64,000 nt of DNA from Streptomyces indicus (GCF_900100315.1 NZ_FNFF01000020.1:12688-76687); one strand, 5' to 3'; counted from the stretch's first letter, positions 33,669 through 42,756 are shown. Program-made: numbers and translations. Notes: generated by a model from the sequence alone, not told the origin.

Positions 33669-34349
33669 ATGCTCAGGCTCCTTTTCGTCGGTGACTCCAT
33701 GACCATCGGCAGCGCCGGCGAACACACCTGGCGCTACCGCATGTGGCAGCACCTGCGGACCGCGTACGACGGTCCGTTCCAGATCGTCGGGCCGCGCACC
33801 GCGCTGCACGACAAGGCGCTGGACGCCCCGGTGTCGTACGAGTACGCGGACCCCGCCTTCCCGCAGCAGCACCTCGCGGGCTGGGGCGAGGGCTGGCTGC
33901 ACATGGCGCCGGTCATCGAGGAGACGGTGCGCGAGAGCCGGGCCGGCCTGCTCCTGATCTCGCTCGGCCTGATCGACCTCGGCTTCTACACCGACGCCGA
34001 ACAGACCGCGCGGAACATGCGCACGTTCATCGGGAACGCCCGCGCCGCCAACCCCCGTGTCGCCGCCGCGATCCTGCCCGTGATCCCCAACGTGCGGGCG
34101 CGGCACGACCCCGACTTCGCCGCCGAGGTCGCCCGCTTCAACGAGCTGCTCGCCAAGGCCGTGGCCGACCTCGACTCGGACCGCTCCCCGCTGCTGCTCG
34201 TCTCGCCGCCGCCCTCGTACGACCTCGACCTGGACACGTACGACGGCACGCATCCGAACGCGAGCGGCGAGCACCGCCTGGCCGCGACCTTCGCGGACGC
34301 GCTGCACCAGGCGTGGGACCTGGGCGGGCCGTACGAGGCCGCGTACTGA
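33669..34349 (+). CDS. SGNH/GDSL-family hydrolase
   Basis: A 226-residue esterase-fold protein with no signal peptide. Block I is LFVGDSMTIG (catalytic Ser near 9), with Gly and Asn positions less clear, and block V is YDGTHPNASGEH, giving the Asp-His pair near 196-199. SGNH enzymes deacylate sugars, lipids or peptides; the substrate here is unknown. The ATG at 33669 gives the usual N-terminal beta strand immediately; longer in-frame forms are Arg-rich read-through. The gene is divergent from the propeller gene and convergent with the MacB-like ATPase gene. Confidence 0.87.
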   Translation: MLRLLFVGDSMTIGSAGEHTWRYRMWQHLRTAYDGPFQIVGPRTALHDKALDAPVSYEYADPAFPQQHLAGWGEGWLHMAPVIEETVRESRAGLLLISLGLIDLGFYTDAEQTARNMRTFIGNARAANPRVAAAILPVIPNVRARHDPDFAAEVARFNELLAKAVADLDSDRSPLLLVSPPPSYDLDLDTYDGTHPNASGEHRLAATFADALHQAWDLGGPYEAAY

Positions 34350-34394
34350 GCGGACGTACGAGGCCGCGGAGGGTGTGAAGCCCCGTACCGCGTC

Positions 34395-35078
<684 letters not shown>

Positions 35079-35079
35079 G

Positions 35080-36516
35080 TCAGTCGCCCTTCGTGAGGAT
35101 GTCGCGCGGGTTCAGGCGCAGCACCCGTGCGCCGGGGACGAGGGTGGCGAGGGCCGCGATGCCGAGGCCGGTGGCGCCGACTTTGGCGAGGTCGGCGGGG
35201 CCGATCCGCACGTCGAGGGAGTCGACGGGGTCGGCCTCGGGGGTGTCGTCGGCGGCGGCGCCGCCGCCGGCCGTGTTGCTGAGGCCGGGGCCCTGGTCAC
35301 GGGAGTCCGCCTCGGCCGCCGCAGCCGACACGTTGCCCGCGAGGAGCCGGTCGCCGACCGCCTGCGACAGGAACTGGCTGCCCGCCGCCGCGCAGCCGAT
35401 CGCGAGCAGCGCGCAGGCCGCGACCTCCACCAACTGCTGCCCGAGCAGCCGGGGTTTGCGCTCGCCGAGCGAGAGCAGGATGCCGAGCTCCTTGCGGCGC
35501 TCGCGCAGCGAGGAGGCGACGATCAGGGCGAGGATGACGGTGCCGGCCAGCGCGACCAGCCACACGGTGACGGTGGCGAAGTCGGCGGTCTTGGTGATGG
35601 GGCCGACGAGCTGCTTGAACTGCTTGTCGTTGACGGACATCGGGAACACCTTCAGGTCCGCGCCGGCCGCCTCGGCGTCCTTCTTCAGGCGGTCGAGGTC
35701 GGAGGGGTCGCGCAGGGTGAAGGTGGCCTGCGCGAGATCTCCGCCGTCCTTGCCGACCTCCTTGCCGTCGAGGCGGGTCGCGCCGTCGGGAGTGACGTAG
35801 ATCTGGTTCGAGGGCGCCATCATCGACGGCACGTACGTGCGCGGGTCGGGCGTGCCGGAGCGGTAGACGCCGACGACGGTGAACTCGGTCTCCTTGGTGG
35901 TCAGGCGCCCGTCCGGGTGCTGCACGTTGGCGTTCAGGGTGACCCGGTCGCCGACCTTCAGCTTGTTGTCCTTCGCCACCCGCTCCTCGACGACGAGTGC
36001 GTCGTCCTTGCTGTCCGGGGTGATCCCGCGCCCGGCGACGATCTTCGCGTCACCGCTGCGGAAGTCCTTCACCTCGTCCAGGTCGAGGATGCCGTCGGCC
36101 TTGAAGAAGTCCGTGCCCCCGGTGTCCTGGCCGGCCGGCGCGGGGACGGGCACGTGCAGCCGGAACTCCTCGGAGGGGGCGGCCACGCCGTCCTTGCTGT
36201 AGTTGCACGAGGCCACGACGGAGGACGCGCAGATCCGGTCGACGAGGCCGCGCTTGAGGCGGCCCTCCTCGCCGATCGTGCGGGGCCGGCCGTCGCCGGA
36301 CCCGCCGCCCGAGTCGATCAGCGCGTTGACGTCGAGCTGCATGGTGACCACCGCGCCGACGCTCCGCTTGGCGGACTCGGCGGCGCGCGCGGCGGCCGAC
36401 CGGATCAGGAATCCCGACAGGACCAGGGTGCAGATGACGAAGAAGAGCCCCGTCATCAAGGCCGTCTTGCCCGGATGCGCGGTCAGCCGCCACCAGGCCC
36501 GCTTGAACGAATTCAT
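35080..36516 (-). CDS. ABC transporter permease, FtsX/MacB family
   Basis: A 478-residue permease of the MacB layout. TM1 lies near 16-40, followed by a large extracellular domain (about 45-330) and three C-terminal TM helices, with the last two separated by an unusually long polar insertion (about 405-450). The FtsX core motif LRERRKELGILLSLGE stands after TM2. The ATG at 36516 matches the usual start MNSFKRAWWRL; an upstream ATG adds 24 basic, non-family residues. It is encoded ahead of its ATPase and behind the inverted repeat at 36542-36596, so the two-component pair probably controls it. Confidence 0.9.
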   Translation of the reverse strand: MNSFKRAWWRLTAHPGKTALMTGLFFVICTLVLSGFLIRSAAARAAESAKRSVGAVVTMQLDVNALIDSGGGSGDGRPRTIGEEGRLKRGLVDRICASSVVASCNYSKDGVAAPSEEFRLHVPVPAPAGQDTGGTDFFKADGILDLDEVKDFRSGDAKIVAGRGITPDSKDDALVVEERVAKDNKLKVGDRVTLNANVQHPDGRLTTKETEFTVVGVYRSGTPDPRTYVPSMMAPSNQIYVTPDGATRLDGKEVGKDGGDLAQATFTLRDPSDLDRLKKDAEAAGADLKVFPMSVNDKQFKQLVGPITKTADFATVTVWLVALAGTVILALIVASSLRERRKELGILLSLGERKPRLLGQQLVEVAACALLAIGCAAAGSQFLSQAVGDRLLAGNVSAAAAEADSRDQGPGLSNTAGGGAAADDTPEADPVDSLDVRIGPADLAKVGATGLGIAALATLVPGARVLRLNPRDILTKGD

Positions 36517-36541
36517 GCGCTTCACGCTAGGAGCCGGCCGT

Positions 36542-36596
36542 TTTGAACCGCGTTTGTGAATACGGCCTCCTACGCGCGGCTCAAACACGGTTCAAA
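36542..36596. promoter_or_regulatory. Inverted repeat between ABC and two-component operons
   Basis: TTTGAACCGCGTTTG (36542-36556) and CAAACACGGTTCAAA (36582-36596) are complementary at 14 of 15 positions, with centres 40 bp apart. It sits in the shared divergent promoter region, a natural site for the OmpR-type regulator encoded next to it. Confidence 0.6.
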
Positions 36597-36654
36597 TACC
36601 GGGTCTGATAGGTCTGGGACGACTTGTCAGACGTATCCGGGAAAAGGTGCGGGC

Positions 36655-37317
36655 GTGCGCGTGCTGGTGGTGGAGGACGAGCGGTACATGGCGCGCGTCC
36701 TGGAAATCGGGCTGCGCCGCGAGGCCATCGCCGTGGACGTGGTGCACGACGGGGCGCGCGCCCTGGAGCAGCTGACGGTGTACGACTACGACGCCGTGGT
36801 GCTCGACCGCGACCTGCCCGGGGTGCACGGGGACGAGGTGTGCCGCCGGATCGTGGAGCTCGACCTGGGCTGCCGGATCCTGATGCTGACGGCGGCGGGC
36901 CGGCTCGGCGACAAGGTGGAAGGGCTCGGACTCGGGGCGGACGACTATCTCGCGAAGCCCTTCGACTTTCCCGAACTGGTCGCCCGGCTTCGGGCGTTGT
37001 ACCGCCGCAGCCCGATGACCCACTCCCCCGTCCTGACGTTCGCGGACCTGGAATTCGACACGCACCGCCGACGGGTCACGCGCGGCGGCGGGGAAGTGAA
37101 GCTGACGCCGAAGGAACTCGCGGTCCTGGAACTCCTGATGCGCGCGGAAGGCGGCGTACTGAGCGCCGAATACCTCCTCGACAAAGCGTGGGACGCGCAG
37201 ACGGATCCCTTCACGAACGCGGTCCGGCTGGTTGTCCACACCCTGAGGAAAAAACTGGGGGAACCGCAGCTCGTGCACACCGCGATCAGCGCGGGCTATT
37301 ACCTGGGGACATCGTGA
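36655..37317 (+). CDS. OmpR-family response regulator
   Basis: A 220-residue DNA-binding regulator. The receiver has its phosphoacceptor at Asp51 (AVVLDRDLPG), the acidic pair at residues 8-9 and Lys in AKPFDFPEL (near 101). A C-terminal winged helix (about 125-220) follows. The start is the GTG at 36655 after GAAAAGGTG, which gives the standard first strand VRVLVVEDE. The kinase gene overlaps by 4 nt (GTGA). With the divergent MacB-like transporter and the inverted repeat between, it forms an envelope-stress or peptide-sensing module of a familiar type. Confidence 0.94.
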   Translation: MRVLVVEDERYMARVLEIGLRREAIAVDVVHDGARALEQLTVYDYDAVVLDRDLPGVHGDEVCRRIVELDLGCRILMLTAAGRLGDKVEGLGLGADDYLAKPFDFPELVARLRALYRRSPMTHSPVLTFADLEFDTHRRRVTRGGGEVKLTPKELAVLELLMRAEGGVLSAEYLLDKAWDAQTDPFTNAVRLVVHTLRKKLGEPQLVHTAISAGYYLGTS

Positions 37318-38453
37318 AGCGCTCCCTGAGCATCCATGCGCGGCTGTTCCTCGGCTTCGCCTCGGCCCTCGCCGTCTGCGCCGCGCTGATGGTCGCGATC
37401 ATCTACGGGGGGATGCGCTTCCTGCCCAGCTACGGCTTCTCGGACACCGTGATCGTCGACCCCTCCGACGTCACCGACGTCCTGCCGGGCAAGCGCCTGC
37501 CGGCGAGCGGCGGGCACGCCGACATCTCCAGCAAGGAGGACGTCTGGAACACGGTCCTGCTGATCTCCGTCGGCGGTGTCCTCGTCGTCGGCGCCCTCGG
37601 CCTGACCGCCGGCTGGTTCCTCTCCAAGCGCCTGCTCGCACCGCTGCACACCATCAACGAGGCGGCCCGCAAGGCCGCGGCCGGCAACCTCAGCGACCGT
37701 ATCGGCGCCACCGGACCGCCCGACGAGCTGCATCAACTCGCCGACACCTTCGACGAGATGCTGGCCCGCCTGGAGGAGTCCTTCGCCGCCCACCAGCGCT
37801 TCGCGGCCAACGCCTCGCACGAGCTGCTCACGCCGCTGGCCACCACGCGCGCCGCCCTCCAGGTCGCCGGCGACTCACCCGCACCCGAGGAACTCGCCGA
37901 GCTCCTGCCCATGCTCCGCGAGACCAACGACCGCAACATCGCGGTCGTCCGCGCCCTGCTCGACCTCGCGAGCGCCGACCAGGCGCTCTTCGACACCGGC
38001 CCGGTGGACGTCTCGGCCCTGGCCCGCGGCGTCGCCGAGGAGTGCGGCCCGCGGGCGGCGGCCGCCGGACTCACCCTCGACAGCGACATCGAGCCCTCCT
38101 GCGCGAGCCCCGGAAACACCACGCTGCTGCGGCAGTTGCTGCTCAACCTCCTCGACAACGCGCTCACCCACAACGTGCCCGGCGGCTCGGCGCACCTGTC
38201 CGTCTCCGGCACCGAGCGCGTCACGGTCGAGGTCACCAATACGGGCCCGCACCTCGAACAGGCCCAGGTGGACCGCCTGTTCGAGCCGTTCTACCGGGCG
38301 GCGCCCCGTATCACCAGCGACCGCAGCGGCCACGGGCTCGGCCTCGCGCTGGTCCGCTCGATCACGCTGGCCCATCACGGCACCCTCACCGCCACCGCCC
38401 TGCCCACGGGCGGCCTGACCCTGCGCGTCGAACTCCCGCGCACCGCCCGGTGA
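37314..38453 (+). CDS. Sensor histidine kinase
   Basis: A 379-residue membrane kinase. TM1 lies at about 11-33, a short outer loop at about 34-78, TM2 at about 79-103 and HAMP to about 155. The HisKA domain has His169 in NASHELLTP, and the ATPase domain has LLNLLDNALTH (N box) and SGHGLGLALVRSI (G2 box). Position +3 of the H box is Leu where Arg is usual (HELR). The small extracytoplasmic loop resembles intramembrane-sensing kinases that monitor their ABC partner. It is coupled to the regulator gene by GTGA. Confidence 0.93.
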   Translation: MKRSLSIHARLFLGFASALAVCAALMVAIIYGGMRFLPSYGFSDTVIVDPSDVTDVLPGKRLPASGGHADISSKEDVWNTVLLISVGGVLVVGALGLTAGWFLSKRLLAPLHTINEAARKAAAGNLSDRIGATGPPDELHQLADTFDEMLARLEESFAAHQRFAANASHELLTPLATTRAALQVAGDSPAPEELAELLPMLRETNDRNIAVVRALLDLASADQALFDTGPVDVSALARGVAEECGPRAAAAGLTLDSDIEPSCASPGNTTLLRQLLLNLLDNALTHNVPGGSAHLSVSGTERVTVEVTNTGPHLEQAQVDRLFEPFYRAAPRITSDRSGHGLGLALVRSITLAHHGTLTATALPTGGLTLRVELPRTAR

Positions 38454-38537
38454 TCCGCCCGGCGATCCGCCCGCGCACCCTGCCGTGATTCATACGCCCT
38501 TGCCTTGAGCGCACTCCAAGGCGTTGGCTGAATCCCC

Positions 38538-39527
38538 ATGAAGTACACACAGCTGGGACGCACAGGACTCAAGGTCAGCCGGCTCGTCCTCGGCACGATG
38601 AACTTCGGGCCGCACACGGACGAGAAGGACAGCCACGCAATCATGGATGCCGCGCTCGACGCCGGCATCAACTACTTCGACACCGCCAATGTCTACGGGT
38701 GGGGCGAGAACAAGGGCCGCACCGAGGAGATCATCGGCACCTGGTTCGCCGAGGGCGGCGGCCGCCGCGACAAGACGGTCCTCGCCACGAAGGTGTACGG
38801 GAACATGGCCGGCGACGGCGACGTGTGGCCCAACCACGACAAGCTCTCGGCGGTGAACATCCGCCGCGCCGTGGACGCCTCGCTCAAGCGGCTCCAGACC
38901 GACTACATCGACATCTACCAGTTCCACCACATCGACCGCGACACCCCGGTCGACGAGATCTGGCAGGCCATCGACGTCCTGATCAAGCAGGGCAAGATCC
39001 TCTACGCCGGCTCGTCCAACTTCCCCGGCTGGAAGATCGCCCAGGCCAACGAGCAGGCCGCGCGCCGCGGCATGGTCGGCCTGGTCAGCGAGCAGTGCCT
39101 GTACAACCTGGCGGAGCGGCGCGCGGAGATGGAGGTCATCCCGGCGGCGCAGGCGTACGGCCTCGGGGTCATCCCGTGGTCGCCGCTGCACGGCGGTCTG
39201 CTCGGCGGAGTCCTGAAGAAGGAGGCCACCGAGGGCCGCAGGGCCTCCGGCCGCGCGGCCGAGGTGCTCGCCGATCCCGCGGGCCGCGCGCAGATCCAGG
39301 CCTACGAGGACCTGCTCGACAAGCACGGCCTGGCGCCCGGCGAGACGGCCCTGGCCTGGCTGCTCACCCGGCCCGGCGTGACCGGCCCGATCGTGGGCCC
39401 GCGCACCGCGGACCAGCTCACCTCGGCGCTGCGCGCCGTGGACCTCGACCTGTCCGCGGAACTCCTGTCCGCCCTGGACGAGGTCTTCCCGGGCACGGGC
39501 CCGGCGCCGGAGGCCTTCGCCTGGTGA
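38538..39527 (+). CDS. Aldo/keto reductase
   Basis: A 329-residue NADPH-dependent reductase of the AKR (beta/alpha)8 fold, cytoplasmic. The tetrad is visible: Asp and Tyr in FDTANVYGWGEN (near 48-58), Lys in VLATKVYG (near 77) and His in YQFHHIDRD (near 118). The later part has the NADPH motif LLTRPGVTGPIVGPRTADQL. This is the YajO/IolS-like group with broad carbonyl specificity. It starts at ATG 38538 and is preceded by about 80 nt of non-coding DNA after the kinase gene, so it is probably separate. Confidence 0.92.
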   Translation: MKYTQLGRTGLKVSRLVLGTMNFGPHTDEKDSHAIMDAALDAGINYFDTANVYGWGENKGRTEEIIGTWFAEGGGRRDKTVLATKVYGNMAGDGDVWPNHDKLSAVNIRRAVDASLKRLQTDYIDIYQFHHIDRDTPVDEIWQAIDVLIKQGKILYAGSSNFPGWKIAQANEQAARRGMVGLVSEQCLYNLAERRAEMEVIPAAQAYGLGVIPWSPLHGGLLGGVLKKEATEGRRASGRAAEVLADPAGRAQIQAYEDLLDKHGLAPGETALAWLLTRPGVTGPIVGPRTADQLTSALRAVDLDLSAELLSALDEVFPGTGPAPEAFAW

Positions 39528-39555
39528 TCTCCTGGCGGCGGCCGCCGCTCGGCGC

Positions 39556-39645
39556 TCAGCCGCCGAGGGCGGCCGCCACCGCGATCACGGCGAACATCAG
39601 CACGAGCACACCGGCCATGATCCGGTTACGAGTCTTCGGGTCCAC
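39556..39645 (-). CDS. 29-residue membrane protein, apparently leaderless
   Basis: The ORF MDPKTRNRIMAGVLVLMFAV plus nine residues (IAVAAALGG) begins at GTG 39645. It has a basic start (KTRNR) and one TM helix of about 19 residues. TAACCT stands 6 nt before the GTG, a leaderless -10. Its first three bases are the stop codon of thpR, 9 nt upstream of the start, so it might also be expressed by read-through from that transcript. Small one-helix proteins like this are common in Streptomyces; the function is unknown. Confidence 0.6.
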   Translation of the reverse strand: MDPKTRNRIMAGVLVLMFAVIAVAAALGG

Positions 39646-39654
39646 GCTTCGAGG

Positions 39655-40248
39655 TTAGCCCTTCCCTTCGAGCGGCCAGTGCCCGACCTCCTCGTACCGC
39701 GGCCGCTCACCGGGGATTCCGCTCGTGGGCAGATGACTGCGGACCAGGCTCAGGCGGTCCGCGGTCCAGGGCTCGCCCGCGAATCCGTCCAGCTCGGCGG
39801 CATACGGGAGCAGGTCGACCAGCGGCGGGTGGGTCTGGTGCCGGCCCTCCCCGCTGCGGGCGAGCGTGAGATGCGGCACGAACCGGTGGGTGTCCTCCAG
39901 CGCGAGCCCCGCCTTGCTCCCGGCGGCATACGCCCGCTCGGCAAGACGCCTGAGCGTGGCGACCTCCCCGCGCACCCCGGCCCACAGCGCCCGCTGCCCG
40001 AACCGTCCGCTGCGGTAGAGCGCGAGCTCGAAGGGCGGGGTGCGGTGCGCGGCCCGGCGCAGCCGCTCCTCGAGCCTCGGACGGGCCTCGTCGCGCACAT
40101 CACCGAGGAACGCGAGCGTGAAGTGCCACCCGGCCGGCTCGGTCCACCGCAGCTTGTCGGCTCCGGGGAGGTTCCTCAGCTCGTCGACGACCGTGCGCAG
40201 TTCGGCGACGGCAGCGGGCGGAGGCAGCACTGCTACGAAGAGTCTCAC
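39655..40248 (-). CDS. thpR: RNA 2',3'-cyclic phosphodiesterase / 2'-5' RNA ligase
   Basis: A 197-residue two-histidine phosphoesterase (LigT/ThpR) acting on 2',3'-cyclic phosphate RNA ends. Both HxTx motifs are present: HFTLAFLG near residue 42 and HLTLARSG near residue 128. The length is normal. The GTG at 40248 gives the usual N-terminal VRLFVAVLPPP; the ORF remains open upstream into repeat D, which is intergenic. It is minus-strand, followed 9 nt later by the 29-residue membrane protein. Confidence 0.93.
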   Translation of the reverse strand: MRLFVAVLPPPAAVAELRTVVDELRNLPGADKLRWTEPAGWHFTLAFLGDVRDEARPRLEERLRRAAHRTPPFELALYRSGRFGQRALWAGVRGEVATLRRLAERAYAAGSKAGLALEDTHRFVPHLTLARSGEGRHQTHPPLVDLLPYAAELDGFAGEPWTADRLSLVRSHLPTSGIPGERPRYEEVGHWPLEGKG

Positions 40249-40251
40249 TAT

Positions 40252-40350
40252 CAGCCCCTGCGGCGTTTGAGCAGATCCGAACGAAGTTCGGATGGGGGGT
40301 CCGGGGGCGAAGCCCCCGGTTTCGGGAAGGGGCGGGACAGGGGAAAAGCA
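40252..40350. repeat. Family 1 repeat copy D, reverse orientation
   Basis: Read on the minus strand it gives CCGCCCCTTCCCGAAACCGG, a GGGCTTCGCCCCCGGACCCC dyad, then CCGAACTTCGTTCGGATCTG and CTCAAACGCCG, the same order as copies A to C. It is between the MFS and thpR genes. Confidence 0.8.
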
Positions 40351-40377
40351 CCCCCACCCCACCGCACCCGCAGCAGA

Positions 40378-41718
40378 CTACGCAGCCGCAGCCAACTGCT
40401 CCCTGGGAACGAACCGCACCTGCGGATGCCCGCGGTGCCACCCGAGCCGCACCCGGAGGTCTCCGGCCCGGGCCAGCATCAGGCCGACCCCGCCCGCCGC
40501 GAGCAGCGCGACGAGCCCGCCGAAGGCCATGCCCGTCCGGACGCCGTACGCGTCGGTGATCCAGCCGACCAGCGGCGCCCCCACGGGCGTACCGCCGGTG
40601 AAGACCATCATGAACAGGGCCATCACACGCCCCCGCATCACCGGGTCCGTGGCCATCTGGATGGAGGAGTTGGCGGTGACGTTCACCGTCAGGCCGAACA
40701 TCCCGAGCGGCACGAGCAGCACGGCGAAGACCCAGAAGGAGGGCGCGAGGGAGGCCGTCACCAGGAGCCCGCCGAAGGCGATCGCCGCCCCGACGAGCAC
40801 CCGCAGGCGCGTGGCCCCGCGCCGCGCGGCGAGCAGCGCACCGGCCAGCGAACCGGCCGCCATCAGCGTGTTGAGCATGCCGTAGGTACCGGCGCCGGCG
40901 TGGAACACGTCGTCGGAGAAGGCCGACAGCCAGATCGGGAAGTTGAACCCGAAGGTGCCGATGAACCCGACGAGCACGATCGGCCAGATCAGCTCGGGCC
41001 GCCCGGCCACGTACCGCAGCCCTTCCTTGAGCTGTCCCTTGGCGCGCGGCGAGGTCTCCACCGCGTGCAGCTCGGAGGTCCGCATCAGCGCGAGGGAGAG
41101 CAGCGGCGCGATGAACGAGAGCCCGTTGAACAGGAACGCGTAGCCGCTGCCGACCGCCGCGATCGAGACACCGGCGACGGCGGGCCCGATGAGGCGGGCC
41201 GACTGGAAGTTGGCGGAGTTGAGGCTCACCGCGTTGGCGAGCTGCTTCTTGCCGACCATCTCGGAGACGAAGGTCTGCCGCGCCGGGTTGTCGACGACGG
41301 TGACCAGGCCCATCACGAAGGCGGTCAGGTAAACGTGCCAGACCTCGACATGTCCGGTCAGGGTCAGGATCGCGAGCGCGAGGCCGGTGAGGCCCATCGC
41401 GGACTGCGTGAAGAAGAGCAGGGGCCGCTTCGGCAGCCGGTCCACGAGGACGCCGCCGTACAGGCCGAAGAGCAGCATGGGCAGGAACTGCAGGGCCGTG
41501 GTGATACCGACGGCCATGGCGGATCCGGTGAGGCTGAGCACCAGCCAGTCCTGGGCGATGCGCTGCATCCAGGTGCCGGTGTTCGAGACGACCTGTCCGG
41601 TGAAGAAGAGCCGGTAGTTGCGGATCTTCAGGGAGGAGAAGGTCGACGGCTTGGTGGGGGCGGTGGAGTCGTGGGTGGTCGGTGCGGGGGCGGAGTCTGC
41701 TCCGGATCCCGTACTCAA
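40378..41718 (-). CDS. MFS transporter
   Basis: A 446-residue major-facilitator exporter with about 12 TM helices, of the EntS/MefA-like MFS_3 type. The loop 2-3 motif GGVLVDRLPKRPLLFFTQ is clear, and the first helix begins KIRNYRLFFTGQVVSNTGTW. The start is TTG at 41718: GGAGG lies about 10 nt upstream and no ATG fits. A longer ATG form would begin within that ribosome site region. The MarR gene is next upstream on the same strand, with about 90 nt between; that regulator probably controls it. Substrate unknown; drug or siderophore export are common in the type. Confidence 0.9.
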   Translation of the reverse strand: MSTGSGADSAPAPTTHDSTAPTKPSTFSSLKIRNYRLFFTGQVVSNTGTWMQRIAQDWLVLSLTGSAMAVGITTALQFLPMLLFGLYGGVLVDRLPKRPLLFFTQSAMGLTGLALAILTLTGHVEVWHVYLTAFVMGLVTVVDNPARQTFVSEMVGKKQLANAVSLNSANFQSARLIGPAVAGVSIAAVGSGYAFLFNGLSFIAPLLSLALMRTSELHAVETSPRAKGQLKEGLRYVAGRPELIWPIVLVGFIGTFGFNFPIWLSAFSDDVFHAGAGTYGMLNTLMAAGSLAGALLAARRGATRLRVLVGAAIAFGGLLVTASLAPSFWVFAVLLVPLGMFGLTVNVTANSSIQMATDPVMRGRVMALFMMVFTGGTPVGAPLVGWITDAYGVRTGMAFGGLVALLAAGGVGLMLARAGDLRVRLGWHRGHPQVRFVPREQLAAAA

Positions 41719-41807
41719 AAGGGCTCGCCTCCTCGGGCGTTCGGTGGTGCGCGAAGGCACGCGGTGCGGTCGGTGCGTGGCGCCTGCGGGACGTCACGGG
41801 CGGGCGG

Positions 41808-42245
41808 CTACAGGTGCGCGAGCTTCTCCAGGACCGGGGCGGCCGCGCGCAGCTTCGCCCACTCGTCCTCGTCGAGTTCGTCGGCGAGCGCGGCCAGCCA
41901 GGCGTTCCGCTTGCGGCGGCTCTGTTCGAGCATGGCCTCGGCCTGCTCGGTCTGGCTGACCACCTTCTGCCGGCGGTCCTCGGGGTGCGGCTCCAGCCTG
42001 ACCAGGCCCTTGGCCTCGAGCAGTGCCACGATGCGCGTCATCGACGGCGGCTGGACGTGCTCCTTGCGGGCGAGCTCGCCGGGGGTGGCGGAGCCGCAGC
42101 GGGCGAGGGTGCCGAGCACCGACATCTCGGTGGGGCTCAGCGACTCGTCCACACGCTGGTGCTTGAGCCGGCGCCCGAGCCGCATCACGGCCGAGCGCAG
42201 GGAGTTCACGGCGGCAGCGTCGTCGCCATGGGTCAGGTCAGGCAT
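41808..42245 (-). CDS. MarR-family regulator
   Basis: A 145-residue winged-helix dimer. The recognition region PGELARKEHVQPPSMTRIVA lies near 55-75 and the wing PHPEDRRQKVVSQTEQ near 85-100. The ATG at 42245 is preceded 6 nt earlier by TACTCT, a leaderless-type -10, and this promoter is wrapped in the palindrome at 42247-42274. The regulator therefore probably represses itself and the MFS gene 90 nt downstream. An ATG six codons earlier (42263) is possible, but it would lie within the same palindrome. Confidence 0.88.
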   Translation of the reverse strand: MPDLTHGDDAAAVNSLRSAVMRLGRRLKHQRVDESLSPTEMSVLGTLARCGSATPGELARKEHVQPPSMTRIVALLEAKGLVRLEPHPEDRRQKVVSQTEQAEAMLEQSRRKRNAWLAALADELDEDEWAKLRAAAPVLEKLAHL

Positions 42246-42246
42246 G

Positions 42247-42274
42247 TAGTTAGAGTAACTCATTACCCTGACTA
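42247..42274. promoter_or_regulatory. MarR operator/promoter
   Basis: TAGTTAGAGTAA, CTCA, TTACCCTGACTA: 12-bp arms complementary at 10 positions around a 4-nt centre. It covers the probable -10 of the marR gene (TACTCT on the minus strand) and abuts its start codon. Confidence 0.6.
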
Positions 42275-42337
42275 AGGAAACCGCATAAAGCCCCTCGCAC
42301 CCCAAGGGTCGCCCAAGATTTCTAAGCCGCTGGGGGC

Positions 42338-42366
42338 ACCTCCCACGCCCCTTAAGGGCTGTGGGG
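42338..42366. repeat. GC-rich hairpin of a common Streptomyces type
   Basis: CCCAC (42342-42346) pairs with GTGGG (42361-42365) around the perfect core CCCTTAAGGG (42349-42358). The flanking GCTGGGGGCACCTCCCACGC is a form I recall as common between Streptomyces genes. Confidence 0.5.
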
Positions 42367-42377
42367 GACGGGGAAGA

Positions 42378-42393
42378 TCACCCATATGGGTGA
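42378..42393. promoter_or_regulatory. Perfect 16-bp palindrome
   Basis: TCACCCATATGGGTGA is fully symmetric and lies 55 nt before the start of the small RHH-like gene. It has the look of an operator; no regulator can be named. Confidence 0.45.
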
Positions 42394-42447
42394 GGCGATC
42401 GCGGAAAGTGACACGGAAACGGAGGAGCCCCCGCGACTCTGGAGCGC

Positions 42448-42756
42448 ATGGGGACCAGCGTGCTCAGCCTGCGTATAGACGGAGAGCTGCTCGACCGACT
42501 CCGTCACCATGCCGGCATAAGGGGAATGAACGTCCAGGACTATGTGATCCGCACCCTCGTGCGGACCGACTTCGACGAGCGCTTCAAGGCCGCCGTCGAG
42601 GAGACCCAGCGGTTCTACGGGGACGGGGACCAGGGGCCGTACGAGCAGTCGTACGGGCAGCCCGAACCGGAACAGCCCGGGCACTCCGCGAGGAGAAGCC
42701 CGGGCCGTCACGCCGCACCGGCGACTCAGGTCAGCCCGAGCGCCGGCATCAGGTAG
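42448..42756 (+). CDS. Small ribbon-helix-helix-like protein
   Basis: A 102-residue protein. Residues 1-50 (TSVLSLRIDGELLDRLRHHA, then a second helix NVQDYVIRTLVRTDF) fit the beta-strand plus two-helix pattern of ribbon-helix-helix DNA-binding proteins. The rest is Gly/Glu/Pro/Arg-rich and probably disordered. TGGAG lies 5 nt before the ATG. The last 31 nt overlap the end of the convergent permease gene. No toxin gene is adjacent, so an antitoxin role is not supported; it may be a small transcription factor acting at the palindrome upstream. Confidence 0.6.
   Translation: MGTSVLSLRIDGELLDRLRHHAGIRGMNVQDYVIRTLVRTDFDERFKAAVEETQRFYGDGDQGPYEQSYGQPEPEQPGHSARRSPGRHAAPATQVSPSAGIR

Noticed and set aside
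34330..34370. Direct repeat GTACGAGGCCGCG twice at the end of the SGNH hydrolase gene
   Set aside because: Only 13 bp and two copies; probably a local slippage event with no evident function.
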